Notes: generated from the sequence alone by a model not told the origin. A stretch of 64,000 nucleotides of DNA from Chitinophagales bacterium (GCA_020636475.1 JACJXU010000003.1:1-64000); one strand, 5' to 3'; shown: positions 26,890 through 35,590, counted from the stretch's first letter. Program-made: numbers and translations.

Positions 26890-27219
26890 TACCAAAATTG
26901 CAGGGAAATTGCGTTTAGGTATTATTAAGTGTAAATATTCGCCCCGCAACTTTGGACTTCTTCATTTTCTTTGCTTGTCCAAAGAAAACGAAGCAAAAGA
27001 AAGGACACTTTTTTCAAGGTATTTTTGCCCTGTTCGGGCAAAACCGCAGCTTTTTGGCTAAATTTTTTCCAGGGCTTCAAAAATTTTTAACACCAAAAAA
27101 CTGCTATACGGCGAAAAAAGATTTTTTATCCCTTTTGTTTATACGAAATTTGCAGGAAAATTGCGTAAATGATGATGATTTTCCCTTTTCTAATACGCAA
27201 TGATTATTTTATTTTGGTA
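26890..27219 (-). mobile_element. MITE-like element, copy 2 (330 bp, inverted and divergent)
   Basis: The only copy in reverse orientation. It starts TACCAAAATTGCAGG and ends TTATTTTATTTTGGTA. It is the most diverged copy. The hairpin arms TTTTGCCC and GGGCAAAA are kept, but the loop between them is changed. Near 27140-27169 it contains a second version of its own left end (ATACGAAATTTGCAGG, then AAAATTGCGTAAA), which accounts for the extra length and suggests a nested or tandemly rearranged end. Flanks are TAA and TGA, so no exact duplication survives. It lies between convergent genes. Confidence 0.75.
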
Positions 27220-27234
27220 TGATAAGCGAATTGC

Positions 27235-27759
27235 TTAGGGTTTTATTTCAATTTTTGCCCCAATTTTTACAGCATAATATAATTCGTCCATTTCTTGGTC
27301 TGTAAGTGCAATACAACCCGAAGTCCAGTCAAACCAACGATGAAATTTGCCGATAAAACCCAAACCATTGCTAATGCCGTGTATTTTAATGGCACCGCCG
27401 GCGGGTTTGCCTATTTTTTTTGCGTGAGCAATATCTGCTTTGTTGGGATAAGAAATGCCCAAATTTTTATGACAAGTGCTGTGAGGATTTTTATCGTAGA
27501 TAGTATAAGTGCCTTCCGGTGTTTTGTTGTCGCCTTCGTATTCTTTATGTCCAGCAGGTGCAGCCCCGAGCGAAATGGTGTAAGTTTTCAATAACTGATT
27601 GCCTGCGTAAGCCAATAATTTTCTTTTAGACTTAAAAACCACAATGGTATCAATTTTTTTGTCCGCAGGTAATTTTTGTTCGGGATAAAAATAATAAAGC
27701 GTCAATCCGATTATTGAAACAATAGTGGTCCAAAATACAATTCGTGTGGTAGTACGCAT
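27235..27759 (-). CDS. L,D-transpeptidase (YkuD family)
   Basis: 174 residues. An N-terminal membrane anchor or uncleaved signal (residues 8-25) precedes a YkuD catalytic domain. KIDTIVVFKSKRKLLAYAGN starts the domain, TPEGTYTIYDKNP is near residue 80, and the active site is HG at 127-128 plus WTSGCIALTDQEMDEL with nucleophile Cys149. Such enzymes make 3-3 peptidoglycan cross-links or attach proteins to peptidoglycan from the periplasmic side. It ends right beside MITE-like copy 2. A small membrane protein gene lies 4 bp upstream on the same strand. Confidence 0.92.
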   Translation of the reverse strand: MRTTTRIVFWTTIVSIIGLTLYYFYPEQKLPADKKIDTIVVFKSKRKLLAYAGNQLLKTYTISLGAAPAGHKEYEGDNKTPEGTYTIYDKNPHSTCHKNLGISYPNKADIAHAKKIGKPAGGAIKIHGISNGLGFIGKFHRWFDWTSGCIALTDQEMDELYYAVKIGAKIEIKP

Positions 27760-27763
27760 TGTT

Positions 27764-28048
27764 TTAGAGCGATGTTATTTTTTTTCTCCAAATGTAAAAT
27801 TCAACAACAATTATCCAAGTCAAGGCACAATCGAGCATCAAGTTTGTGCCCTCCCAAGCAGAATTTGGAATTGGAGGGGCAACTAAAAACTGATTATAGT
27901 AAACAAACGGAAATCCAATTGCTAAAGTGAAATCGGGTTGTCTGTGTATTGGCGAGTTTAGTTGTAGCAAAACAGTAATGAAGGATACCGAAAAAAATAT
28001 TAAAATTGATAATAGCGTTCCCTTGAACAGTCTTTTTGCTAAATTCAT
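27764..28048 (-). CDS. Small two-helix membrane protein, unknown
   Basis: 94 residues. Hydrophobic segments at about 10-28 and 70-86 flank a polar loop containing HRQPDFTLAIGFPFVYYNQF. I do not recognise a family. It is 4 bp upstream of the L,D-transpeptidase gene and 44 bp downstream of kptA, so it is probably cotranscribed. The length and the absence of any better frame support it as a real gene. Confidence 0.6.
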   Translation of the reverse strand: MNLAKRLFKGTLLSILIFFSVSFITVLLQLNSPIHRQPDFTLAIGFPFVYYNQFLVAPPIPNSAWEGTNLMLDCALTWIIVVEFYIWRKKITSL

Positions 28049-28092
28049 TTCAGGCTAAAATTTTATTAAATTTGTTTGCGCAGTAAGCACGA

Positions 28093-28644
28093 TTATACAT
28101 CATTTTGCTTCAAATATTTGCTTGGTACATTGTCTGTAAGCCACACGCCATTGTCAGCAATATAAAATTCAAACTTGTCCTCATACATTTGTCCGGCAAG
28201 TACTGTAAACACGAAGGGTTTTCCGTGTCGTTGCCCAACAGCAATAGCCGTTTGGATGTCGCTACTCAAATGGACGTGCTGCCTGTTTTGTTTTGAAAGC
28301 CCTGTTGCTAAAATTGACTGAACGGATTTTTCGCCTGTGCCGTGGTACAATATGGCTGGTGGTTTTTGGTTGCTGTAGCCCAATTCCACATTTATAGAAT
28401 GACCTTGGCTTGCTCTAATCTTGTCGAGCGTATCGTTAAAGGCAAATCGCTTTTTTGTGTTGGTGGCGACAATATGATGTAGTATTTCTTTGTCAAACAT
28501 TATTCCGTAATTGTTTGCTTTCTCCAACAAATCTTCAACATCTGCCCAACCGTTTTGGTCAAGCTGAATGTCAATGGTTTCCGGTTTATGTCGTAGTGCC
28601 AAGCTCAAAAACTTGCTTATATGTGTAAGTTGTTTGTCGTTCAT
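28093..28644 (-). CDS. kptA: RNA 2'-phosphotransferase (Tpt1/KptA)
   Basis: 183 residues, close to the usual size of about 180. Motifs: HISKFLSLALRHKPETI near the N-terminus with the conserved Arg-His, NGWADVEDLL near residue 30, ILYHGTGEKSVQSILATGLS near 98 (the NAD-binding H-G-T region), and QHVHLSSDIQTAIAVGQRHG near 122. The enzyme transfers an internal 2'-phosphate from RNA to NAD, giving ADP-ribose 1''-2'' cyclic phosphate. In fungi it completes tRNA splicing; the bacterial role is unclear. No RNA ligase or repair partner is seen nearby. Confidence 0.94.
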   Translation of the reverse strand: MNDKQLTHISKFLSLALRHKPETIDIQLDQNGWADVEDLLEKANNYGIMFDKEILHHIVATNTKKRFAFNDTLDKIRASQGHSINVELGYSNQKPPAILYHGTGEKSVQSILATGLSKQNRQHVHLSSDIQTAIAVGQRHGKPFVFTVLAGQMYEDKFEFYIADNGVWLTDNVPSKYLKQNDV

Positions 28645-28711
28645 GGTGTTTTGTTAAGGTTTCGGTATTTAGCTATATTTTTTCCAATTAGGATTTCTTT
28701 CAAAATTCTTT

Positions 28712-29320
28712 TTAGTTGGTTGTTTGGTATAAATATGGTACATCTATCCGAACTTCTTTGCGCCAAACTTTCCCATATTTTTTATCCATCAAGTCAAAAA
28801 TTTGCTGATTGTATAGTTTAATACACTCATCTGTGGGCGGTGTGCAACCAAAGTCGTAATATTTAATTTTATATTTTTGTTGAAATGTATAATCAGCTGA
28901 CGAATTAGTAACTGGCGCAATGGAACCAATTAGAAGCAACTTAGCTTTTCCCCTTTTCCAGTCTGCCGCCGCTTTTGCTTCGTTATATTCACAAGTTGCT
29001 TCTATAGTTAGCGTTGTTTCTGTCACTCCTTCATTGGTTTTTATTTCAAAAGTTTTATTCGGGTATCCCAAAGCAGTAACTTCTAAGGTATAAATCTTGT
29101 TTGGCTCCAAGTTTTCAAATTTGAAAAATCCCACGCTATCGACCATTTCTAAACCCAAAGTTTCTCCTTTAATCCGTATATAAACGTCTGCTATTGGTTT
29201 CAATTCAGTAATTGAACTTTTCACCCACCCACTTATTGCCGATTGCCCAAAAGATAATTGACAAATTAAGACTAAACTTAGTTTGCATAAAATTGCGGAT
29301 ATTTTGGTAAATGTTTTCAA
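28712..29320 (-). CDS. Secreted carboxypeptidase-regulatory-like domain protein
   Basis: 202 residues. A signal peptide (about 1-25, ending LSFG, then QS) is followed by a carboxypeptidase-D regulatory-like beta-sandwich (ISGWVKSSITELKPIADVYI, KFENLEPNKIYTLEVTALGY). The C-terminal half (KAAADWKRGKAKLLLIGSIA onward) is unassigned and contains two Cys in GCTPPTDEC that could form a disulfide. Probably periplasmic or surface-exposed; function unknown. The 233-bp gap upstream holds ACACAAAGT-like repeats. Confidence 0.7.
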   Translation of the reverse strand: MKTFTKISAILCKLSLVLICQLSFGQSAISGWVKSSITELKPIADVYIRIKGETLGLEMVDSVGFFKFENLEPNKIYTLEVTALGYPNKTFEIKTNEGVTETTLTIEATCEYNEAKAAADWKRGKAKLLLIGSIAPVTNSSADYTFQQKYKIKYYDFGCTPPTDECIKLYNQQIFDLMDKKYGKVWRKEVRIDVPYLYQTTN

Positions 29321-29390
29321 TGTTTTGGATGTTGATAAAATAGGGAGATTCTTTGGTAAATTATTGAAAAGGATATTTCATTTTCTTTTT

Positions 29391-29434
29391 GTTACACTAA
29401 GTTTCGCTAAGTATTTCACTAAGTTACACAAAGT
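29391..29434. repeat. ACACTAAGT/ACACAAAGT repeat tract
   Basis: Consecutive imperfect units GTTACACTAAG, TTTCGCTAAG, TATTTCACTAAG and TTACACAAAG, the same motif class as at 19953, 21228 and 31241. It sits in the gap between the APC permease stop and the start of the gene at 29320. The rest of 29321-29553 shows nothing identifiable. Confidence 0.55.
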
Positions 29435-29553
29435 AATTTAAGTATTTAAGAAAAATTCAGTATAAATTATTGCTATTCTTTCGAAAACTACCCAAATCAA
29501 TACTTCGTTTCTTTTGATAGTGGCTTAAGGTTTACAAAAATCCATGTGATGGA

Positions 29554-30822
29554 TTAAGATTTTTTATAAAACCATTCTATCGCAAAACAAAATACAATAA
29601 TTCCTATAGAAACTAATATGCCGACTAAATTGGATTGATACTGTTGGCTTATGAGTATAAACAAGGCAATAATACATAAAATAAACCCCAAAAGCGGAAT
29701 AATTTTATTAGCATTTACTTCTTTGGAAAGTTTGAATGCCACAAAATTTACAATACCAAAAATAAGTAAAAAGCCGATGCTTCCTGCAATAGAAATATTT
29801 TCGAGTTTTAGAATATTCACCAACACCAAAGTTGCTACGGCAGTAATCATCAGTCCAATAGGTTGGTTCCAAAGTTGTGCCAAAAAGTGATGCGGTAGTT
29901 CGTCATCTTGGGCAATTTCAAAGTTTACGCGACTGCCTCCATACAGCGTAGCATTAATGGCAGAAAAAGTAGAAATAAGTGCAGCAATCGTAATAATGGT
30001 AAAGCCCATTTGTCCGAGCATCGGTTTGGCAGCTTGGGCAAGTACATAATCTTGGGCGGAGGCAATTTCCGAAAAAGGCAAAGAGCCAACAGTAACGATA
30101 GCGATAATGATGTAAAGAAAAATGACAAACCCAACCGAATAATAATAAGCGCGCGGAATATTTTTTTGTGGATTTGCAATATCCGGCGCGGCATTGGCAA
30201 TAAGCTCGAAGCCTTCGTAAGCTACAAAAATGACCATACCTCCGGCAAATAATTTTATAGGATTTTCCCAGTGCGCTATCGAAAGTTGTGCTACATTGGG
30301 ATTTCCCATCAAGCCATACGCGCCAATAGCAATAAATGCCAGCAGTATCACCAATTTTATAATAACGGCATACGATTCTATTTTTCCCACTACAGCAATG
30401 CTGTAATAATTGATAGCCGTAGCCAAAATAATAATGCCACTGGCGTAAATATGAAAATCAATCGTTTTGTTGGCGGTAATAGTAAACAAATTAGGCGCAT
30501 AAGAGCCAAAAGCCGAAGCATACAGCGAGAGCATAATTATATAACTCAACCAAAGCAAATTGTTCATAGCACCACTGAAAACAGAAATACCAAATCCTTG
30601 ATTGATAAACTTTACCGTTCCGCCTCTGTCGGGATATGTTTGCGATAGTTTTACATAACTATACGAAGTGAGTAAAGCCAATGTTCCGGCGAATAAAAAT
30701 GCTATGGGCGTACCTCCTTTGGCTAAAGATGCAGCAAGACCAAGTACAGCAAAAATGCCACCACCTACCATACCGCCAATGCCAATGGAAATAGCTTCTT
30801 TGAGCCCTATCTGTTTTTTCAT
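29554..30822 (-). CDS. APC-superfamily amino acid permease
   Basis: 422 residues with about 12 hydrophobic helices. The first helix carries the APC substrate/sodium-site motif IGIGGMVGGGIFAVLGLA at residue 12, and helix 6 the unwound-helix motif FVAYEGFELIANAAPDI near 200. The length is typical of short amino acid permeases. The substrate is not predictable. It is monocistronic; MITE-like copy 3 lies about 117 bp upstream of its start, so its promoter region is close to the element. Confidence 0.88.
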   Translation of the reverse strand: MKKQIGLKEAISIGIGGMVGGGIFAVLGLAASLAKGGTPIAFLFAGTLALLTSYSYVKLSQTYPDRGGTVKFINQGFGISVFSGAMNNLLWLSYIIMLSLYASAFGSYAPNLFTITANKTIDFHIYASGIIILATAINYYSIAVVGKIESYAVIIKLVILLAFIAIGAYGLMGNPNVAQLSIAHWENPIKLFAGGMVIFVAYEGFELIANAAPDIANPQKNIPRAYYYSVGFVIFLYIIIAIVTVGSLPFSEIASAQDYVLAQAAKPMLGQMGFTIITIAALISTFSAINATLYGGSRVNFEIAQDDELPHHFLAQLWNQPIGLMITAVATLVLVNILKLENISIAGSIGFLLIFGIVNFVAFKLSKEVNANKIIPLLGFILCIIALFILISQQYQSNLVGILVSIGIIVFCFAIEWFYKKS

Positions 30823-30938
30823 TTTCCTTTGATAACTATGGTTTTAGCAAATTAAGTACCTTCCCCAAAAAAATTGAGTATTGGCTTCGATAATTTGCTA
30901 AGGAGTATTAATAATGTTTATACCGGCTTGTTAAATTA

Positions 30939-31237
30939 TACTAAAATCGAATAGCTATTGTGTATTAAAAAGGGAAAAATCTTTTTTCGTAGTATAGCAG
31001 TTTTGGGGCGTTAAAAATTTTTGAAGCCTTGGAAAAAATTTAGCCAAAGAACTGCGGTTTTGCCCTGCAAGGGCAAAAATACCTTGAAAAAAGTGTCGTT
31101 TCTTTTGTTTCGTTTTCTTTGGACAAGCAAAGAAAATGAAGAAGTCCCCAAGCATAGTCTTGCCCTCAAAGTTTCGGAGCAGATACTTACCCTTAATAAT
31201 TTCTAAACCAATACGCAACTTTCATCCTATTTTGGTA
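30939..31237 (+). mobile_element. MITE-like element, copy 3 (299 bp)
   Basis: Begins TACTAAAATCG and ends CCTATTTTGGTA. Exact TTA flanks at 30936-30938 and 31238-31240 form the expected 3-bp duplication. The internal hairpin TTTTGCCC/GGGCAAAA is intact. It lies between the upstream region of the permease gene and the end of the gene at 31352. The 529-bp gene-free stretch 30823-31351 is otherwise occupied by ACACAAAGT-type repeats and AT-rich sequence. Confidence 0.85.
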
Positions 31238-31240
31238 TTA

Positions 31241-31290
31241 CATTGTGTGACAATAATATCACAATGTTACACAAAGTTCTGCACAAAGAA
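31241..31290. repeat. ACACAAAGT-type intergenic repeats beside copy 3
   Basis: Contains CATTGTGTGA, its near complement TCACAATG, then TTACACAAAGTTCTGCACAAAG. The first two can pair as a short hairpin. Same motif class as at 19953, 21228 and 29391. Confidence 0.5.
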
Positions 31291-31351
31291 TAATGTAGTG
31301 TATTTTTATTACTAAGCGCAAAGCAAATTTTACAAAGGAGAAAAGCCGTTT

Positions 31352-31918
31352 TTATACTTCTTTTGTCAATTTATCCAATATATCAAAATGATGTTTTTTG
31401 CTTCTTAATTCAATTTTTAGTTTATTATTATGGAGGGTAATTTCGTATATTTCTCCTGAGGCAAATAGACTTTTTAGTATTTCGGTTAGTGTAAAAACCA
31501 AAGGCGGCAAATGGTCGTCTATTCTAATTACATATCTGTTGGGAATTTCTAAATTTTTCCAATTTTCAAAAAGCAATAATTTGATATAATCGGTCATAGA
31601 TTTCCGTTTTATTTTAAACGCTACATTATTTGTTTCATCTCGCTCGGTTTCCCACTTTGCCAGTACCAGCATACTTTGGTATTCCGATGACAAGAACAAA
31701 TTTCCTGTTGATGTAAAAGTGGCTTTTTTGTACATTATGTCCCAATTTTTGGGTGTATCAATTTTTCCATAAATCAGATACGACCAAGCATTGTATTTTC
31801 CGCTTACGGTTCCGTTTTTACGAATAATGTATTGTTCAAATTCGGCACAAAACGCTTCATTTGCTTTGTAAAAAGGCGAGGAAATTTCGTTGGGAGCAGC
31901 ATTCGATTTTATTTCCAT
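31352..31918 (-). CDS. Protein of unknown function
   Basis: 188 residues, no signal peptide or membrane segment. I do not recognise a family. The first half is mixed (AWSYLIYGKIDTPKNWDIMY), the second ends in a beta-strand/helix pattern (IYEITLHNNKLKIELRSKKH). It is separated by 42 bp from the upstream DNA alkylation repair gene on the same strand. AT content is a little higher than in neighbours. Real gene status rests on length and intact frame. Confidence 0.55.
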   Translation of the reverse strand: MEIKSNAAPNEISSPFYKANEAFCAEFEQYIIRKNGTVSGKYNAWSYLIYGKIDTPKNWDIMYKKATFTSTGNLFLSSEYQSMLVLAKWETERDETNNVAFKIKRKSMTDYIKLLLFENWKNLEIPNRYVIRIDDHLPPLVFTLTEILKSLFASGEIYEITLHNNKLKIELRSKKHHFDILDKLTKEV

Positions 31919-31960
31919 AATAGTTTTTACAAAAGTATTGCCGTTTATTCCAAAGATTTT

Positions 31961-32644
31961 TCACTTGCTCCTTGCCGCTACTTTTTCTATATAAGCAAAG
32001 GCATCAGGCACTTTGCAGGCCGTTTCGCCCATGTTCACTTTCACTTTGCCTATTTGCTGGGCTATGCTGCGCGCTTTGTCGTAAAACTGTGGCAACATTC
32101 CTCCGGCAGCTATCAAAAATCCGTTCATGGTGTAACGTACACGGTTGGGGGCTTGGTGAATGTTTTGGGCTATATCGTCAAGCAGTTCGTTCACTTTTTC
32201 ATCGGTAAAATGTTCGGTGCGTATGTTTTTGGTGAGTCGATGAGACAAAGAAGCCCAAGCGGCGGAAGCTAAGTTTTCGGGTGCCGATTTTTGCATCCAA
32301 GTATATGTAAGCGTATCGGCAAACGGGCTTTCTGCCAACACATGGCTCACACAATGTTCGCTGAGCATATACCAATACGCCTTGTCGCCCCAATCTTGTA
32401 GCATTGCCTGGTCGAATTGCTGCGGGTTGGCAATAAGTCCTGCCAAATACATCGCATCGGTGTTGTCTGTTGCGTAGAGTTGCAGGGCTAAGGCTTGGTT
32501 TTGCTTTATTTTTGCCGCCAATTTATTGATAAAAACATATTTCGCGCCAAAAAAGGGTTCTCTTACACCGTGTTTGACGAGTACTTTTTTGGTTTGCTCG
32601 CTGCCGTTTTCGGCTAAAAGCGTCATCACTTCATCGAAGGTCAT
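31961..32644 (-). CDS. DNA alkylation repair (AlkD-like) HEAT-repeat protein
   Basis: 227 residues, fully helical. KKVLVKHGVREPFFGAKYVF near residue 19 and the paired helices that follow (ALALQLYATDNTDAMYLAGL, WGDKAYWYMLSEHCVSHVLA, AWASLSHRLTKNIRTEHF) match the HEAT-like repeats of the DNA_alkylation family, which excises bulky or cationic alkylated bases without base flipping in AlkD. Whether this member is catalytic cannot be stated. It follows the TPR lipoprotein gene by 12 bp. Confidence 0.85.
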   Translation of the reverse strand: MTFDEVMTLLAENGSEQTKKVLVKHGVREPFFGAKYVFINKLAAKIKQNQALALQLYATDNTDAMYLAGLIANPQQFDQAMLQDWGDKAYWYMLSEHCVSHVLAESPFADTLTYTWMQKSAPENLASAAWASLSHRLTKNIRTEHFTDEKVNELLDDIAQNIHQAPNRVRYTMNGFLIAAGGMLPQFYDKARSIAQQIGKVKVNMGETACKVPDAFAYIEKVAARSK

Positions 32645-32656
32645 GGGTTTAGTATT

Positions 32657-33181
32657 TTATTTCACACAATTCAACTCATACAAGTCATTTTTGTCTTGGT
32701 AGCCCAGTTCCATTGCTTTTTTCCAATCGGCACAGGCGGCTTCCAACTGCTCGGTTTCATTGAGCAAAAGCCCACGGTTGTAGTAATGAATACCATTTTC
32801 AGGGTCGAAGACAACGGCTTTATTGAAATCTTCTAAGGCTTTTTTCTGCTCGCCTGTTTTGTAATAAGCCAATCCGCGATTGCCATAGGCTTTGCCATAG
32901 TCGGGATTTAGTTCTATCGCTTTGCTAAGATGGACAATACCGTCATTGAGCTTTCCGGTTCTGCACAAATTTGTACCGTAATAATATTGGGCATCGGCGT
33001 TGTTGGAGTCGTGCTGAAGCAGTTTTTCCAGCATCGGCAGCGTTTCTTCTACTTTATTGGCTTCGCCCAATTTTTGTACTTCGGCAATTATATCTTCCGA
33101 AGACTGGCTGCCGGACTGACAACTGGTAAGTAGATTAATTACGCTAAAGCATAGCAGTAAAAAAAAACTTTTCGTTTTCAT
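32657..33181 (-). CDS. TPR-repeat lipoprotein
   Basis: 174 residues from the ATG at 33181, which starts a lipoprotein signal (MKTKSFFLLLCFSVINLLTS, then Cys21); an ATG at 33190 would add 3 residues. Four tetratricopeptide repeats cover residues about 45-170, with typical cores such as DAQYYYGTNLCRTGKLNDGI, KAYGNRGLAYYKTGEQKKAL and IHYYNRGLLLNETEQLEAAC. Likely periplasmic membrane-anchored scaffold. It lies 12 bp after the dipeptidyl peptidase stop, so it is probably cotranscribed with it. Confidence 0.85.
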   Translation of the reverse strand: MKTKSFFLLLCFSVINLLTSCQSGSQSSEDIIAEVQKLGEANKVEETLPMLEKLLQHDSNNADAQYYYGTNLCRTGKLNDGIVHLSKAIELNPDYGKAYGNRGLAYYKTGEQKKALEDFNKAVVFDPENGIHYYNRGLLLNETEQLEAACADWKKAMELGYQDKNDLYELNCVK

Positions 33182-33193
33182 AAAGGACAAATA

Positions 33194-35341
33194 TTACAAG
33201 TTTTCCAATAAATAATCGGTCATTAGTTGGTACAAATGCAAGCGTGTATTGCCGCCGTAAATGCCGTGATTTTTGTTGGGATAAATCATCAAATCGAATT
33301 GTTTTCCGGCTTTTTGCAAGGCAGCAACCAGTTCTACACTGTTTTGAAAATGCACATTGTCGTCTGCCGTGCCGTGTACCAAAAGGTAATTTCCTTTCAA
33401 GCCATCTACATGCGAAATGGGTGAGTTTTCATCGTAGCCACTATTTTCCTGCGGAGTTTGCATGTAGCGTTCGGTGTAAATGGAGTCGTAGAATTTCCAG
33501 TTGCTTACCGGCGCAACGGCAATACCCGTTTTGAATACACCTTTGCCTTTGAACATACACAAGCTGGAAAGGTAGCCGCCGTAGCTCCAGCCCCAGATGC
33601 CTATGCGCGAACCGTCAATGTACGCGCGGCGAGATAATTGTTTGGCTGCGGCTATTTGGTCTTCGGCTTCTATTTTTCCTAATTCTTTATAGGTCATTTT
33701 TTTAAATTTCGCGCCTCTTGCACCCGTACCATGGTTATCTACCGATACAATAATGTAGCCTTTTTGCGCCAGCATTTGATACCACATATCATTAAAAGGA
33801 TCCCACGTATTTTCAACAGTTTGGCTGCTGGGACCACCATAGACAAACATCAGCACGGGATATTTTTTATTTGCATCAAAATTGGCGGGTTTTATCATCC
33901 AAGCATTGAGGTCTTCGCCATTAGGGCTGGGCAAGGTAAAAAACTCTTTTTTACCCAAATCATATTCGCCTAACTTTTCTGCTAAGGCGGCATTGTCCAC
34001 CATCACGCGCAATTCTTTTCCTTCCATATTGTACAGTGCCACTTTGGGCGGCTGGTTGGCTTCTTGGTGCGTATTGATGTAGTATTTCATGCCTTTGCTA
34101 AATTGGGCTTCGTTGTAGCCTTCTTTGAGTGGCAACTGGCGGAGGGTATTTTTTTTGAGTTCGTAGGCATATACTTCACGATTGATAGGACTGGTGCGCG
34201 CCACTTGAAAGTAGAGGGTATTGTTGTCGTCCACGCCATAAAATTTGGTTACTTCCCAGTTGCCGCGTGTAATTTGGTTTTCGTCTTTGCCGTCCATATT
34301 GTAGGTGTAAAGATGATTGTAGCCGCTTTTGTCGCTGGTCCATACAAAGGTTTTGTTGTCGGGCAAGAAAGTGAGGTCGTCTGTAATGTCAATGTAGGTG
34401 TCGGAGGTTTCGTTTAAAATTACTTTGGCGTTGTTGTTGGCAGTGTTTATAAGATAAAGTTTGAGGTCGTTTTGGTGGCGATTGAGGGTAATCGCGGATA
34501 AAAATTCGGTAGTGTTAGTCCATTTCACGCGCGGAATGTATTCGTATTGCCCCAAATCAATTTTTTGGATTTGTTGCGTAGCAAGGTCGTAGAGGTGAAG
34601 AGTCACTTTGGCGTTTTCTTCGCCGGCTTTGGGGTATTTAAATTTTACCAACTCGGGATATACCTCGTTTTTGTATAGCTCCATCGTAAATTCTTTCACC
34701 TTGCTTTCGTCGAAGCGGTAGAAAGCGATTTTTGAACCATCGGGACTCCAGAAAAAAGCTTTGTCGAAGGCAAATTCTTCTTCGTAAACCCAATCGGTCG
34801 CACCATTTATTATTTCGTTTACTTTGCCGTCTTTGGTAATAGCATTTTCTTGTTGGGTGTTCAGGTCTTTTATATAAAGGTTGTTGTTGCGTACAAAAGC
34901 TACTTTGTCGCCTTGTGGCGAAAAGGTGGCGTAGCGTTGTTTTCCGCCATCGGATAGTGGCGTTATTTTGCCATCGGCGCGGTTGAAAATATAGTTGTTT
35001 TCTTGGGTAGAGTAGCGGTAAATTTGTTCTACATCGGTCGAAAATAGCACTTTATTTTCGTCATTGGAAAACTGGTAGCCGTTGATGTTTAGGTCTTTGA
35101 GTTGGTTGCTGCCCAGCAAGGTAGCCGTTTTTTCGCCCGACTCGTAGGCGTATTGATTGATTTCGCCATTTTCCAAAATGCTGTAATGCATGCCATCGTT
35201 CATAGAACTAAACGACTCCACATATTGCGGAAAAAAGGCATAGGTTTGCCAAATGTCTTCTAAACTAATTTGTTTTTTTTGTGCAAAAACCGAACTGGCG
35301 GATAGTACAATCCAAAGGATTAGGCTGATATACCTTTTCAT
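33194..35341 (-). CDS. S9B dipeptidyl peptidase (DPP IV family)
   Basis: 715 residues. A signal peptide (about 1-20, ending SVFA) precedes an eight-bladed propeller (about 25-470; DWVYEEEFAFDKAFFWSPDG near 185 contains the EE motif that anchors the substrate's free N-terminus) and an alpha/beta hydrolase domain. The catalytic triad is Ser586 in GWSYGG, Asp660 in HGTADDN and His692 in NKNHG. It removes dipeptides, typically X-Pro or X-Ala, from exported peptides in the periplasm. A TATCTTTA box (seven of eight of TAnnTTTG) lies in the upstream gap 35342-35590. Confidence 0.95.
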   Translation of the reverse strand: MKRYISLILWIVLSASSVFAQKKQISLEDIWQTYAFFPQYVESFSSMNDGMHYSILENGEINQYAYESGEKTATLLGSNQLKDLNINGYQFSNDENKVLFSTDVEQIYRYSTQENNYIFNRADGKITPLSDGGKQRYATFSPQGDKVAFVRNNNLYIKDLNTQQENAITKDGKVNEIINGATDWVYEEEFAFDKAFFWSPDGSKIAFYRFDESKVKEFTMELYKNEVYPELVKFKYPKAGEENAKVTLHLYDLATQQIQKIDLGQYEYIPRVKWTNTTEFLSAITLNRHQNDLKLYLINTANNNAKVILNETSDTYIDITDDLTFLPDNKTFVWTSDKSGYNHLYTYNMDGKDENQITRGNWEVTKFYGVDDNNTLYFQVARTSPINREVYAYELKKNTLRQLPLKEGYNEAQFSKGMKYYINTHQEANQPPKVALYNMEGKELRVMVDNAALAEKLGEYDLGKKEFFTLPSPNGEDLNAWMIKPANFDANKKYPVLMFVYGGPSSQTVENTWDPFNDMWYQMLAQKGYIIVSVDNHGTGARGAKFKKMTYKELGKIEAEDQIAAAKQLSRRAYIDGSRIGIWGWSYGGYLSSLCMFKGKGVFKTGIAVAPVSNWKFYDSIYTERYMQTPQENSGYDENSPISHVDGLKGNYLLVHGTADDNVHFQNSVELVAALQKAGKQFDLMIYPNKNHGIYGGNTRLHLYQLMTDYLLENL

Positions 35342-35536
35342 ATTTTGTGAGTTTTAATCTATTTTGTGTTAAATAATTTTATGGGTAAAGATACATAAAC
35401 CTTGCTTATTGAGCGGAAAATTTGTGTATCATAAGGCTTAATTTGGAGATATAGTATATCTATTCCATTCTCTTGGATAGCAAAGTCAGGATATAAGGTG
35501 AAAGAAATGGCGTATTGTTTCCTTTGCCTAAAGTGT

Positions 35537-35553
35537 AGCTATAATTTATAGCT
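35537..35553. other. Palindrome in the dipeptidyl peptidase/fbp intergenic region
   Basis: AGCTATAATTTATAGCT is a perfect 8-bp-arm palindrome around a central T, in a 249-bp gap between the end of fbp and the start of the dipeptidyl peptidase gene. It lacks a T tract, so it is not a typical terminator; a dimeric regulator site is possible. Nothing else is recognisable in the gap. Confidence 0.3.
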
Positions 35554-35590
35554 GATTTCTTTAGAAGGCGTTTTCACAGCATAGCAATAT

